Source: Cyathus striatus (taxonomy: Eukaryota; Basidiomycota; Agaricomycetes; Agaricales; Nidulariaceae). From it: a stretch of DNA of 64,000 bases. Made by a program: the position numbers and the translations under genes. This document shows, one piece after another, positions 53,040 to 64,000 of this stretch. The stretch is from the NCBI GenBank assembly GCA_025738555.1, contig JAOVFP010000011.1, forward strand, positions 1,922,001-1,986,000, written 5' to 3'. Each line of letters begins with the position of its first letter. The stretch's first letter is position 1. The notes below the pieces were generated by a model, which worked only from the letters and a program-made list of their open reading frames with translations, was not told the origin of the DNA and did no database searches.

Positions 53040-54410
53040 CCAAAGCTTGGTGATTGTACTTGAATACCCATTTATCCATTGGAAAGGGGTACAGAAGTTA
53101 TAAATTTCCCCACCTATATTCTTCAGGAACACCAAAGAGAGAAAATCTTTTGAGGGGAAGAAGTAGCCATGTGTGCCAAGGGGGGGTTGAACCCCTACTT
53201 GCATTTCTGTATTGAGAGTTCAAGCATGGTATCTGTCTTACCAACAGTGTGCTAATTATATTTGAATGAGTATGTTCTTGATGGAATAGTAAAGTTGAAT
53301 TACTGCAGCATTGTATCAAAATCCTTGTATGATTTGTGTAAATTGAAAGGAAACAGCACAAACTTACACCAATGGTATTGAAATCTAAGCATGGAGGTTA
53401 CTGTAACATCATCTATAATGGTATGTATATATCTATTGAAATAAAATTACGACAGCGAGTCATCAAGAATAGTAAAGTTGAACTGTTGCCATTTGCTATG
53501 ACCAGAAACAAACCCCATGTAGTGTACATTACAGAAGGCAAGCACGATAACCTCTACTCTGCTTTTGTGTAAGTAGTTGTGCATAATATGATCACATGTA
53601 GTAGTTTTATGCCTTTCTTTCATTCTTGATCAACTGGCATATACCTTGTAACCTTTTTAATTATAGATATAAACTAAGCAAAACTTCTATTCTTCATGAG
53701 CACAAAATTAATTCCATGCTGCAGGCTATCAAAGCATGGTACCCACTTTACTAATAGCACTGGTAATTTACTAGCCCTATAGTGACAAGAAGTTATGAAT
53801 TTCTCTGTGTATATTCTTTATGAGCATCAAAAGCAAAAATTACACTACATACACCTGTTGATGTGTGCCAAGTGGGAATTGAATGCCTACTTTCTTTTAT
53901 GTATGGATAATTCAAGCATGGTATCTACTTTACCAACAATGCCGCTGATTGTTCGAAAAGGTGCACCAACTTTACCAATGGCACTGCTGATTTTGTTACA
54001 ATAAAAGTGTAGATATCTACTAAAAATGCTAACAATTGAAGATGACATGTACACCTGTGGGAATTTGAACCCCTGATTAATTTCATGCATGAAGGTGATT
54101 GAATTGTGGTATCCACTTTGTCAATGGTGCTGCTAATTTTATTTATAACCAGGAAAAGATATCCACTAAAAATACTAGCAACTCAGATATAGTAAGCCCT
54201 TGGGCTCTGGGGACCTGTACTCTTACTGAAGTACTGTAAGAAAGCTGGCTTTCTATTGACTTTCTATGTGCCAAGATAAAATAAAATGAGAGAAAGAGAA
54301 GCCAGAGATCTACACCAAAGGGGAGTCAAACTCCTGCCACTTGCTAATACAGGAAATAGGATTGCTTCTAGTGGAAGGCAAGCATGATAACTGCTTCACC
54401 ATTGGCATGT
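53040..54410 (-). repeat. Cluster of tRNA-derived SINE-like modules
   Basis: On the minus strand at least four modules show an A-box-like TTGGTAAGACAG / ATTGGTAAAGTTGG and, about 45-60 bp later, a B-box-like GGGGTTCAACCCC / GGGGTTCAAATTCC. They lie near 53,160-53,255, 53,870-53,945, 54,055-54,130 and 54,310-54,405. They are of the same type as 37,630-37,985. Bodies and 3' parts differ. Confidence 0.5.
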
Positions 54411-55149
54411 CTTCCATGTTTCCACTATGCACCCTAACACAATCCCACAGCACTCTCCAAGCTGCCCACAGCACACATATTCAAGCTCAACTCAATGACA
54501 TGCAGTAATTCCACCTAAACTTGAAGTTCCTCCTCTTCCTTCTCCTTTGATCAAGTGACCGCCCTTGCCTCTCCATCGTCACACCTACCACCGAAACATA
54601 ATGCATAACCCACTGACCTATCATAGGAATATATGGGTTACATTCTCCTGTCCACCGATTCAGTGACAAAGAATCCATGAGTTGCTCGCAGTTATACTCA
54701 GTAAAAACAAAAAGTCATGCAATGACATGTATAGTGCATGCCTAGGTCATGCATGTCAATTACATGACTGGAGGCACTTTTTGTGTCATGTAGAAATCAT
54801 GTACAAACCATTTTGACTGCATGTCGATGTCATGTTGTTGTTATTTAATTTATTCCTTTTTATCCATTAGATATTAGCATGAATTAGACATGCCCAGGTC
54901 ATTTGTTAGTTATTCTTTACTCATCCATGTGACATGTAGTAGAATAATTTGAATTCAATTAGAACTTGTATCTACATACAAAGAATATATACTACTATTC
55001 AAGGTTTACTTGCAGCATTGATAATGACAAGAAACATATCCCCAACTCTTTAACATGGAAGTAGGCTCAAAATTGGTGCACCTACATGATGCTCACCATT
55101 CTGGATGTGGGTCTGATAAGCAGAAAGCATTTGAGGGCACACAATTGAA
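54411..55149. other. Unassigned AT-rich region
   Basis: It has frequent CATG-containing words (54,715-54,830) but no gene, TIR or tandem array that I can support. Confidence 0.4.
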
Positions 55150-55259
55150 GAGGTACAGCATTGTAGGAGGATTGAAATATATGTAGTCTCAATAGAAACC
55201 CTGGAGAGAATGGTCTTCGTCATTCTTTTATTCTTTCCACCTTCCTTTTAGCTTTATCT

Positions 55260-56504
55260 GAGCTCTTTACACTTAGCCATGTGTTCTGTATGGATCCGCG
55301 CAGAATCTGTGCGGAATCTGCACAGATTTTTTTCATTTTGGCAGAGGTTTTTTTGGGTCTGTACAGATTCCGCACAGATTCCAAAAATTCCGTACGGATT
55401 ACGCAGAATTCCTCGGAATTCCGCATTACAGACCTGAAAATTCTGTACAGATTCTGTACAGAATCTGTACAGAATTTTATTATACTTATTTCCTTGCATG
55501 TGACACTCTGCATTAAGCATGACACTAGGTGTTGAGTGTGACACTATATGTTAAATGTGACACTATAAGCGTGACACTAGGTGTTGAGTGTGACACTATA
55601 CATTAAATGTGACATGATAAATGTGACACTAGGTGTTGAGTGTGATACTAGGTGTTGAGTGTGACACTATAAGCGTGACACTAGGTGTTGAGTGTGACTA
55701 AGTGTGACACTAAGTGTTGAGTGTGACTAAGCGTGACACTAAGCATTGAGTGTGATACTAAGCGTTGAGTGTGACTAAGCGTGACACTAAGTGTTGAGTG
55801 TGACACTAAGCGTTGAGTGTGACTAAGCGTGACACTAAGCGTTGAGTGTGACACTAAGCATTGAGTGTGACACTAAGCATTGAGTGTGACACTAAGCATT
55901 GAGTGTGACTAAGCGTGACACTAAGTGTTGAGTGTGACACTATACATTAAACATGACACTATGCATTAAGTGTGACACTAAGCATTGAGTGTGACAGTAT
56001 GCATTAAGTGTGACACTATGCATTAAGTGTGACACTATACATTAAATATAACACTATACATTAAGCATGACACTAAGTATTGAGTGTGACACTATGCATT
56101 AAGCATAACACTAAGTGATGAGTGTGACACTCTGCATTAAGTGTGACACTATATGTTAAGCATAATACTATGCATTAAGTGTGATACTATGCATTGAGAA
56201 TGATACTATATATTGAGTGTATCATGGATTTTGTATAGTGTGACACTTTTCACCTAGGGTTACACTTGACATGTGTGACAAGGCAGCAATGTGTAAATCC
56301 ACACAGAATCCATGCAGAATATGTATGGAATCCATATAGCATAATCACCTCTAATAATAATAATAGCTACTATATAAATTCTGTATGGTATCTATACAGG
56401 TCTGTATGGGTCTGTATGGATCCGCACGGATCCATACGGAATTTTCGGATTCTGTGCGGATCTGTACAGATCCGTACAGACCTCTTGGGGGAGTGTAAAT
56501 TACT
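55260..56504. mobile_element. 1,245-bp TIR element with 19-bp minisatellite core, 9-bp TSD
   Basis: The TSD is GCTTTATCT (55,251-55,259 and 56,505-56,513). Ends: GAGCTCTTTACACTTAGCC on the left; on the minus strand AGTAATTTACACTCCCCC at the right. Subterminal DNA is rich in TCCGTACGGA palindromes. The core (about 55,540-56,240) is roughly 37 copies of a 19-bp unit, GTGTGACACTAAGCATTGA. There is no gene. It is inverted relative to the copy at 57,174-58,945. Confidence 0.85.
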
Positions 56505-56553
56505 GCTTTATCTCTATATTAGAACTCATATAAAACACTCACTAGGCATTAAC

Positions 56554-59056
56554 AGGCCTACAGATTTTGATGTTGCCTGGTTTTTGACATTGTTTTGATG
56601 ACATTGCCTGGCATTGTGTGTGACATTGCATGACATTGCTTATTTATTTTTGATGTTGCTACATATATTAGTGCTGAGGTCCTGTATTCAAGTCCCACTG
56701 TGTAGTTAGTATTAAATACAATAAATAAGTAGGATTGCACAAGATGGATGTTCTTTCATTTTAATAATATATATTACCACTGGATGGGGGGTGGGGAGAG
56801 GGTATAACAAATAATACTTACAATCCCACAGTGAAATACATATATTTTGTCACTTGTGTACAACATTTCTAATATTATTTAGATTTTAGCTGGCTGGTAG
56901 TTTTGTAAATTTATGATATATACATTTACTAATAACAAGTAAAGATTGGTAGAGGTACATGCACTATACTCATTTTTATACAAGTTACAGAAATCTGAAA
57001 ATAAGGATTTTGATGTTGCCTGTGATATTGCCTGGCATTGCCAATCTGAGAATTGATGTTGCCGTGGGCTTGCCATTTGGATCTCCAGACATAAATAAAT
57101 TATATATGTGAAGAGTATGAGAGAGTATGGCTTATGAATGTCCTGACTTACCACCTCTTCATGGGCACTTTGCAGTAATTTACACTCCCCCTGGAGGTCT
57201 GTACGGATCCGCACAGATCCGCACGGAATCCGTACAGATCTGTGCGGATTCTGTATGGAATTTTCAAATCTGTGCGGAATCCGTACAGATCCGTACAGAC
57301 CTGTGTGGATTACATACAGAATTAAAATAGTAGTAATTTTTATTGTTTGAGGTGATAATTCTGTGTGGATTAATGTAACAATGGAATGGGAATGTATAGT
57401 ATCACACTCAATACTTAGTGTAACACTCAATGCTTAGTGTCATGCTTAATGCATAGTGTCACACTCAATGCATAGTATCACACTCAATGCATAGTGTCAC
57501 ACTTAACGCACAGTGTCATGCTTAATGCTTAGTGTCACACTTAATGCATAGTGTCACACTTAATGCATAGTGTCACACTCAATGCTTAGTGTCATGCTCA
57601 ATGCTTAGTGTCACACTCAATGCACAGTGTCACACTCAATGCACAGTGTCACACTCAATGCTTAGTGTCACACTTAATGCACAGTGTCATGCTTAATGCT
57701 TAGTGTCACACTTAATGCATAGTGTCACACTTAATGCATAGTGTCACACTCAATGCTTAGTGTCATGCTCAATGCTTAGTGTCACACTCAATGCACAGTG
57801 TCACACTCAATGCACAGTGTCACACTCAATGCTTAGTGTCACACTCAATGCTTAGTGTTACACTTAATGCATAGTGTCATGCTTAATGCATAGTGTCACA
57901 CTCAATGCTTAGTGTTACACTTAATGCATAGTGTCACACTCAATGCTTAGTGTTACACTTAATGCATAGTGTCACACTCAATGCTTAGTGTTACACTTAA
58001 TGCATAGTGTCACACTCAATGCTTAGTGTTACACTTAATGCATAGTGTCACACTCAATGCTTAGTGTTACACTTAATGCATAGTGTCACACTCAATGCTT
58101 AGTGTTACACTTAATGCATAGTGTCACACTTAATCCTTAGCATTACAGTCACATTTAATGCTTAGTGTCACACTCAATGCTTAGTGTCACACTTAATGCT
58201 TAGCGTCACACTCAATGCATAGTATCACACTTAATGCACAGTGTCACACTCAATGCTTAGCATCACGCTTAATGCTTAGCGTCACACTCAATGCTTAGCG
58301 TCACACTTAACACAGTGTCACACTTAATGCATAGTGTCACACTTAATGCTTAGTGTCACGGCGTCACGCTCAATGCATAGTGTCACACTTAATGCACAGT
58401 GTCACACTCAATGCTTAGTGTCATGCTTAATGCTTAGCATCACACTCAATGCTTAGCGTCACACTTAACACACAGTGTCACACTTAATGCTTAGTGTCAC
58501 GCTTAATGCATAGTGTCACACTCAATGCTTAGTGTCATGCTTAATGCATAGTGTCACACTTAATGCTTAGTGTCACACTTAATGCTTAGTGTCACACTTA
58601 ATGCTTAGTGTCACACTTAATGCTTAGTGTCACACTTAATGCTTAGCATCACACTCAATGCTTAGCTTAGTGTCACACTCAATGCATAGTGTCACACAAT
58701 TTTCTATTCTAATTTTCCAAAAGAAAATAAGTATAATAAGATTCTGTACAGATTCTGTACAGAATTTTTCAGGTCTGTAATGCGGAATTCTGTGTAATCC
58801 GCATGGAATTTTCGATTCTGTGCAGATTCCGCACAGAATCAAAAAAACCTCTGCCAAATCTGTGCAGATTCCGCACAGACTCCGAAAATTCCGTACGGAT
58901 TCCGCACGGATCTGTACAGAACACCCGGCTAAGTGTAAAGAGCTTGCACTTTGCTGCACTGGCATTGTGTGATGTTGCCACATGAGAATTGACATTGCCT
59001 CACTGGCAATGCCATGGCAACATCAAAATCCAGGCAACATCAAAATCTAGTAGCCT
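56554..59056. mobile_element. Decayed second copy of the GTTGCC-repeat element, hosting another element
   Basis: Ends AGGCCTACAGATTTTGATG on the left and AGGCTACTAGATTTTGATG on the minus strand at the right match the element at 670-2,177. The TSD is GGCATTAAC / GGTATTAAC (56,545-56,553 and 59,057-59,065), one transition apart. Where the 670-2,177 copy has GACGTTGCC this one has GACATTGCC or GATGTTGCC, a CpG-loss signature. Without its nested insert it is about 720 bp. Confidence 0.82.
57174..58945. mobile_element. 1,772-bp TIR element with 19-bp minisatellite core, nested, 9-bp TSD
   Basis: The TSD is GCACTTTGC (57,165-57,173 and 58,946-58,954). The unbroken site occurs in the related element at about 2,050 (GGGCACTTTGCTGCACTGG). 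Ends: AGTAATTTACACTCCCCC on the left; AAGCTCTTTACACTTAGCC on the minus strand at the right. The core (about 57,395-58,700) has roughly 68 copies of the 19-bp unit AGTGTCACACTCAATGCTT and variants. There is no gene. Confidence 0.87.
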
Positions 59057-59143
59057 GGTATTAACACATCAATGTAAAACTAACAAAACATGCTTATCAT
59101 CATGCAAACATTAAGATATCTCTGCCACCATACCTGAGGTGGA

Positions 59144-59488
59144 TATTAGACGTTACGACTCTATAGAATAGTTAGAACACTCAGTTCTCGTAAGTCAAGA
59201 GACAGCTATAATGTATTACCTATAGAATAGTTAGAACACTATAGTAATAGGTAATGTAAGTAACAGTATATCTAGATAGAATAGTCCAGCTCACCTCAGT
59301 TCTCGTAAGTCAAGAGACAGCTGAGGAGAGCGGACGACTTTGTAATCTACTTATATATAAAGGAAAAGATCGAAAATTTCACTACTAAGTCATACTAGAT
59401 CAATTGGTACGGGGAGAGCGGCATCCTGCCTAAACGGCACGGCGCATCAATAGCGCATGGATTGCATAAGCAGTGTCGCGTTCCAACA
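59144..59488 (+). mobile_element. LTR-3: short solo LTR, 345 bp, 5-bp TSD
   Basis: GTGGA is duplicated (59,139-59,143 and 59,489-59,493). The insert starts TATTAGACG and ends GTTCCAACA; the first dinucleotide would be TG in a canonical LTR. Two copies of CTCAGTTCTCGTAAGTCAAG lie inside. CpG content is normal. Removal restores the GMC-7 exon (TGAGGTGGATCCCTAATATC). Confidence 0.75.
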
Positions 59489-59827
59489 GTGGATCCCTAA
59501 TATCCACTACTACATGGTGAATTATGGGACAGAGGAGAGATGCATGTTTTATATCATGCCATGTATGTTCACCACCCTGTTGTATTCATTTTCCAACTCC
59601 TACCCCTTCCTCACTACTTCCTATTAGCACCGGCAGCTCCTTCAGCTTTATTGTCTTCCTTTCATACTTACTACTCTACCTGCCACACCACTACTTTACA
59701 CTTCCTTGCCTTTCAATTTCACCTCTCATTCCAGCTAAACAGACACTAACCCACCCACTATTGCCAATCAAATCTCTGTGACAGTCAACCAGACCAGCAC
59801 CCTCCAAACCATTGGTGTTCATGAGTG

Positions 59828-62800
59828 TTAGCCAGAATGATCATAAAAGTGTAGTGTTTTATGATTGCGGCAATCATCTATCTCATGATTGCCTATTTCT
59901 AATGTAACTACTATATGCCTATTACAATTATAAATGGTGATCATATGCAATCATTGGTTAGTTTGAAGTGTATATTACTATTGTAGACCTATTATAAATG
60001 GTGATCATATGCAATCATTGGTTAACTTGAAGTGTATATTACTACTATAGACCTATTATAAATAGTGATCATATGCAATCATTGGTTAACTTGAAGTGTA
60101 TATTACTACTATAGACCTATTATAAATGGTGATCATATGCAATCATTGGTTAATATGAAGTGTATATTACTATTGTAGGCCTATTATAAATGGTGATCAT
60201 ATGCAATCATTGGTTAGTTTGAAGCGTATATTACTACTGTAGGCCTATTATAAATGGTGATTTGTCACATCATTCCCACACTCCACATACTTCCCACGCA
60301 CTACATTTGTCACACATCCACATGTGTCGCATTTGTCACATCATTCCCGCGCTTCACATATTTCACGCACATTATGTTTGTCACGCATCCACACGTGTCA
60401 CGTTTGTCACATCATTCTCGCGCTCCACATATTTCCCACGCGTTATATTTTGTCACGCATCCGCGTGTGTCACACGTGTCACATCATTCTCGCGCTCCAC
60501 ATATTTCCCACGCGTTATATTTTGTCACGCATCCGCGTGTGTCACACGTGTCACATCATTCACGCGCTCCATATATTTCTCGCGCATCACATGTGTCACA
60601 CTTGTCACATCATTCCTGCACTCCACATATTTCCTGCACATTACATTTGTCACATCATTCCTGTGCTCCACATATTTCCTGTGCATTACATTTGTCACGC
60701 ATCCGTGTGCATCACATGTGTCACATCATTCACGCACTCCATATATTTCTTGCGCATCATATGTGTCACACTTGTCACATTATTCCCATGCTCCACATAT
60801 TTCCCGTGCATTACATTTGTCATGCATCTGTGTGTGTCACATTTGTCATGTCATTCCCGCGCTTCACATATTTCCCGCGCATCACACTCGTCATGCTTTA
60901 ACACATTTGTCACGCTTTAACATGTTTGTCATGCTTTAACACATTTGTCACGCTTTAATGTGTTTGTCAAAGCGTGTCACATATGTCACATGTGTCACAT
61001 TTATAAGGAGTGTCATACATTTCAAGCACATCATGCTTGCATGTGTGTTATGATTGTAACATGTTGATGGGATTCCAGCAAGTCTACAATGAAAATGTTT
61101 GTATACTTTTCACAGATCCTGTCAATAACAATACTGCACATGACTATGGAGAAGTAACAGTAAGTTGTTTTAGGCAAGAGAGAAAAAAAGGCAAAGAGGC
61201 CTTCAGTGAATACTAAACTAAAGAATAGAAAAGCAATTAAGTAATGGCCACAGCACAAGAAAGTGTAGAGAAGTACAGGAGGTGGTTTTCATATGTATGA
61301 ATGCATACTGATACTAAAAGAGCAAAATTACATATGTCAGAGAATTGAAACACATATGACAGTGTAGAAGTGTCATGTAGTCATATAGAGTAAGCATGTA
61401 TGTAACTCTATAATGTGTTTTGAAGATATAAGAATAACCAATAGTTGATACAAGAATTATGACTATCTAATAACTGATACATGTGAATTTGATGTAATGT
61501 GAAATTACATATTCACCATTCTTTCACATTTGTCATACATATGTAGATCTTTTATAACCTCATCATCTCTCATATCCAGACAAACCATTATAGTTTCTAC
61601 TATGTCATTTCATTACATCTCTAGACCTGATTAAAAACTTCTCATACCATCTCATTTTCAAATATCTCATGGTTTGTCAATAGTGGTAAGACTCCAGCTA
61701 CATAAACACTCTACATCTTTCATTCTAGTTTCTTATTACTACCACAATTCCACAACATTCCAATTGTCATTTTCCATTTTAAGTCTTCCAATTCTATAAG
61801 TACATATTGTTTCATCTGTATTTGTAATTCACTCTGTACCATTAGATACTTACTCCACTTCCATGGCAATTTCAATAGTTGTAGAGACAGATAAATCTCA
61901 TATGATTGGAAAGTGTGACATTTGCAAAAAGTTGCAAAGTGCTTGACAAACACAACACACATAAAAAACACATCATGCATCTCAAAAACATGACATATAT
62001 GATGCTCATGCAAAATGTGACAAATGTGACATGTGACGCGCTTCCATAGCATGACAAATGGATTAAAGTGTGACAAATGTGACGAGTGTGATGCACGGGA
62101 AATATGTGAAGCTCGGGAATGACATGACAAATGTGACACATGCAGATGCATGACAAATGTAATGCACAGGAAATATGTGGAGCGCGGGAATGATGTGACA
62201 AGTGTGACATGTGTGATGCGCGAGAAATATATGGAGCGCGTGAATGATGTGACACATGTGACGCACACGGATGCGTGACAAATGTAATGTGCAGGAAATA
62301 TGTGGAGTGCAGGAATGATGTGACAAGTGTGACACATGTGATGCACGAGAAATATATGGAGCACGTGAATGATGTGACACATGTGACGCACGCGGATGCG
62401 TGACAAATATAATGCGCGGGAAATATGTGGAGCGTGGGAATGATGTGACAAACGTGACACGCGTGGATGCGTGACAAACGTAATGCGCAGGAAATATGTG
62501 AAGTGCGGGAATGATGTGACAAATGTGACACGTGTGGATGTGTGACAAATGTAGTGTGTGGGAAGTATGTGGAGTGTGGGAATGATGTGACAAATCACCA
62601 TTTATAATAGGCCTACAGTAGTAATATACACTTCAAACTAACCAATGATTGCATATGATCACCATTTATAATAGGTCTACAATAGTAATATACACTTCAA
62701 ATTAACTAATGATTGCATATGATCACCATTTATAACAACCTACAATAGTAATATACACTTCAAATTAACCAATGATTGCATATGATCACCATTTATAATA

Positions 62801-63153
62801 GGTCTATAGTAGTAATATACACTTCAAGTTAACCAATGATTGCATATGATCACCATTTTTAATAGCCTACAATAGTAATATACACTTCAAATTAACCAAT
62901 GATTGCATATGATCACTATTTATAATAGGTCTATAGTAGTAATATACACTTCAAGTTAACCAATGATTGCATATGATCACCATTTATAATAGGTCTACAA
63001 TAGTAATATACACTTCAAACTAACCAATGATTGCATATGATCACCATTTATAATTGTAATAGGCATATAGTAGTTACATTAGAAACAGGCAATCATGAGA
63101 TAGATGATTGCCGCAATCATAAAACACTACACTTTTATGATCATTCTGGCTAA
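59828..63153. mobile_element. Minisatellite-ended TIR element, complete copy
   Basis: It starts and ends with the inverted sequence TTAGCCAGAATGATCATAAA. Each end carries the 63-bp unit in tandem (about five copies left, seven right), then GTCACATCATTC-type repeats. The core of about 1 kb (61,030-62,040) is non-coding. The right end and its flank equal the left end and flank of copy 1 (38,203), so it was duplicated with neighbouring DNA. No TSD is seen. Confidence 0.82.
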
Positions 63154-64000
63154 TACCACTCTCGTGTTCCTGAACTTATGAGGATAGAGTCACTATAACA
63201 TCTCATCAAACCAATAAATTAGACACCCTCTGATAAACCATCAGTATTTGAACTACTGACTGATTACACTATTTGTGCACAGGGCTGTTAGAATCTTAGA
63301 TATGGCTCTTTGCAACATTTTTGGCAAGTTATATCCTTCACTGACAAGTATAAAAGAAAAAGAAAACCTTAGCTGGAAAATACACTGATGGTGATTTGAA
63401 CCCCTAATTGATGCACTAGACTATTGAGGTGTCATACCCACTTCACTGATGGCACCATTAATTTCACTTATAACCAAGCATAGTTAACTAGTGAGAGGAA
63501 GTTATAATATTTCTTAAAGCTGACCTGACATAAGTTGACTGGAATAGTAGATAGTGGAATGTTCAAAGCACTACAACTTGGCTTCACAGTGTAAATTATC
63601 ATGGGAATGAAAGAAGAAACTTTTGATTGAAAGGGAATAAGCCTGTAGGGATTTGAGCCCCTACTTGATTTGTGCAGGAGGCTATCAAAGTGTGGTATCT
63701 GCTCTACCAACAGTGTTGATGATTTGTGTATAATAAAGTATAGATATCTAGTGAAAAGAAGTTACAATTTCACTTGATAAAGAAGATTGAAGACATTATA
63801 CTTTGAATGGCATAGTAGAGAGTGGAACATTCAACCCACTACGGCTTGCTTTGCAGTGTACACTGAGGAAGGCAAGCATGATCATATTAACCTCTACTCT
63901 TTTGCAGTGTTAGTACTTGCATGCATAATGGTGGAGTTGTACACATATGCCTTTTCACTCTTGGTTTAGCCTGATACATAATGGAATAGTAGAAAATGGA
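60545..64000 (-). repeat. Right arm of the large inverted repeat (continues past the window)
   Basis: It is the reverse complement of about 37,353-40,905, including SINE-like modules (63,370-63,720) and most of the minisatellite-ended element. The homology is still running at base 64,000, so the true arm length is unknown. Confidence 0.88.

Larger units (their letters stand above)
55150..59826 (+). pseudogene. GMC-7: GMC oxidoreductase remnant torn by four insertions
   Basis: Pieces align with GMC-5 and GMC-6 on the plus strand. The end of exon 3 (CCCTGGAGAGAATGGTCT, about 55,200) is followed by its intron. Exon 4 is at 59,060-59,143 (ACATCAATG...AACAAAACATG) and 59,489-59,565, readable as IPNIHYYMVNYGTEE, matching IANIHYDAGNYGTDG. 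Exon 5 starts at about 59,755 with QISVTVNQTSTLQTIGVHE, matching ISVTGNWTSTLQTLGI. Between them sit elements at 55,260-56,504, 56,554-59,056 (with another nested inside) and a solo LTR at 59,144-59,488. The gene is cut at 59,827 by the minisatellite-ended element. Confidence 0.72.

Noticed and set aside
56290..57340. CRISPR-like regular repeats of CCGTACGGATCTGTACAG
   Set aside because: Spacing is irregular, repeats are palindromic in both orientations, there are no unique spacers, and the context is a fungal transposon end.

Overview
The window looks like repeat-rich DNA from a mushroom-forming basidiomycete (Agaricomycetes). The reasons are short GT-AG introns of about 50-70 nt in almost every gene, a KDZ transposase with CxC5/CxC6-type cysteine clusters (a family typical of these fungi), secreted GMC oxidoreductases with about ten exons, and a helical-domain gene family of the fungal MLKL/HeLo-like type. 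No database search was possible. Family calls rest on motifs, exon models on splice consensus and frame, and many insertions on comparison between copies inside the window.

Layout. (1) 1-31,000 is an array of degenerating tandem units, each a GMC oxidoreductase gene followed by a small helical-domain gene (called HLD here) and a non-coding tail. Read on the minus strand the order is GMC-6 (28,033-30,760, intact, 675 aa), GMC-5 plus HLD4, GMC-4 plus HLD3, GMC-3 plus HLD2. A final block, GMC-1/GMC-2 plus HLD1, is inverted (plus strand), so the first 10.6 kb is a large imperfect palindrome with a TIR element (5,844-6,866) at the turn. HLD1, HLD2 and HLD3 have full five-exon reading frames. HLD4 and every GMC except GMC-6 are damaged. 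(2) 31,724-36,511 is a hAT transposon with one nonsense codon. (3) 41,582-52,757 is a KDZ-type element with a decayed transposase and a Ser/Lys-rich accessory gene. Its transposase is split by a 3,087-bp Tc1/mariner element (43,456-46,542) and by a solo LTR (42,122-43,305). The mariner carries its own DD34E transposase and a second, intact three-exon gene of 421 aa. (4) 55,150-59,826 is a seventh GMC copy, interrupted by two elements with 9-bp target duplications, a third nested in one of them, and a solo LTR. (5) 37,353-40,905 and 60,545-64,000 are a nearly identical inverted repeat containing a 3.3-kb element with minisatellite-filled ends. The right arm runs off the window.

Theme. Recognisable functions are secreted redox enzymes (GMC), a helical-domain family of possible signalling type, and transposition. 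Stretches strongly depleted in CpG (about 11-19.7 kb, 31.5-42.1 kb and 46.5-59.1 kb) alternate with stretches of normal CpG content. The Tc1/mariner element and the three solo LTRs keep normal CpG, so those lying in depleted DNA (mariner, LTR-2, LTR-3) probably arrived after the surrounding decay. Several inactivating stops are TGA where a CGA arginine codon is likely or shown by a paralogue, which fits methyl-C deamination or a RIP-like process.
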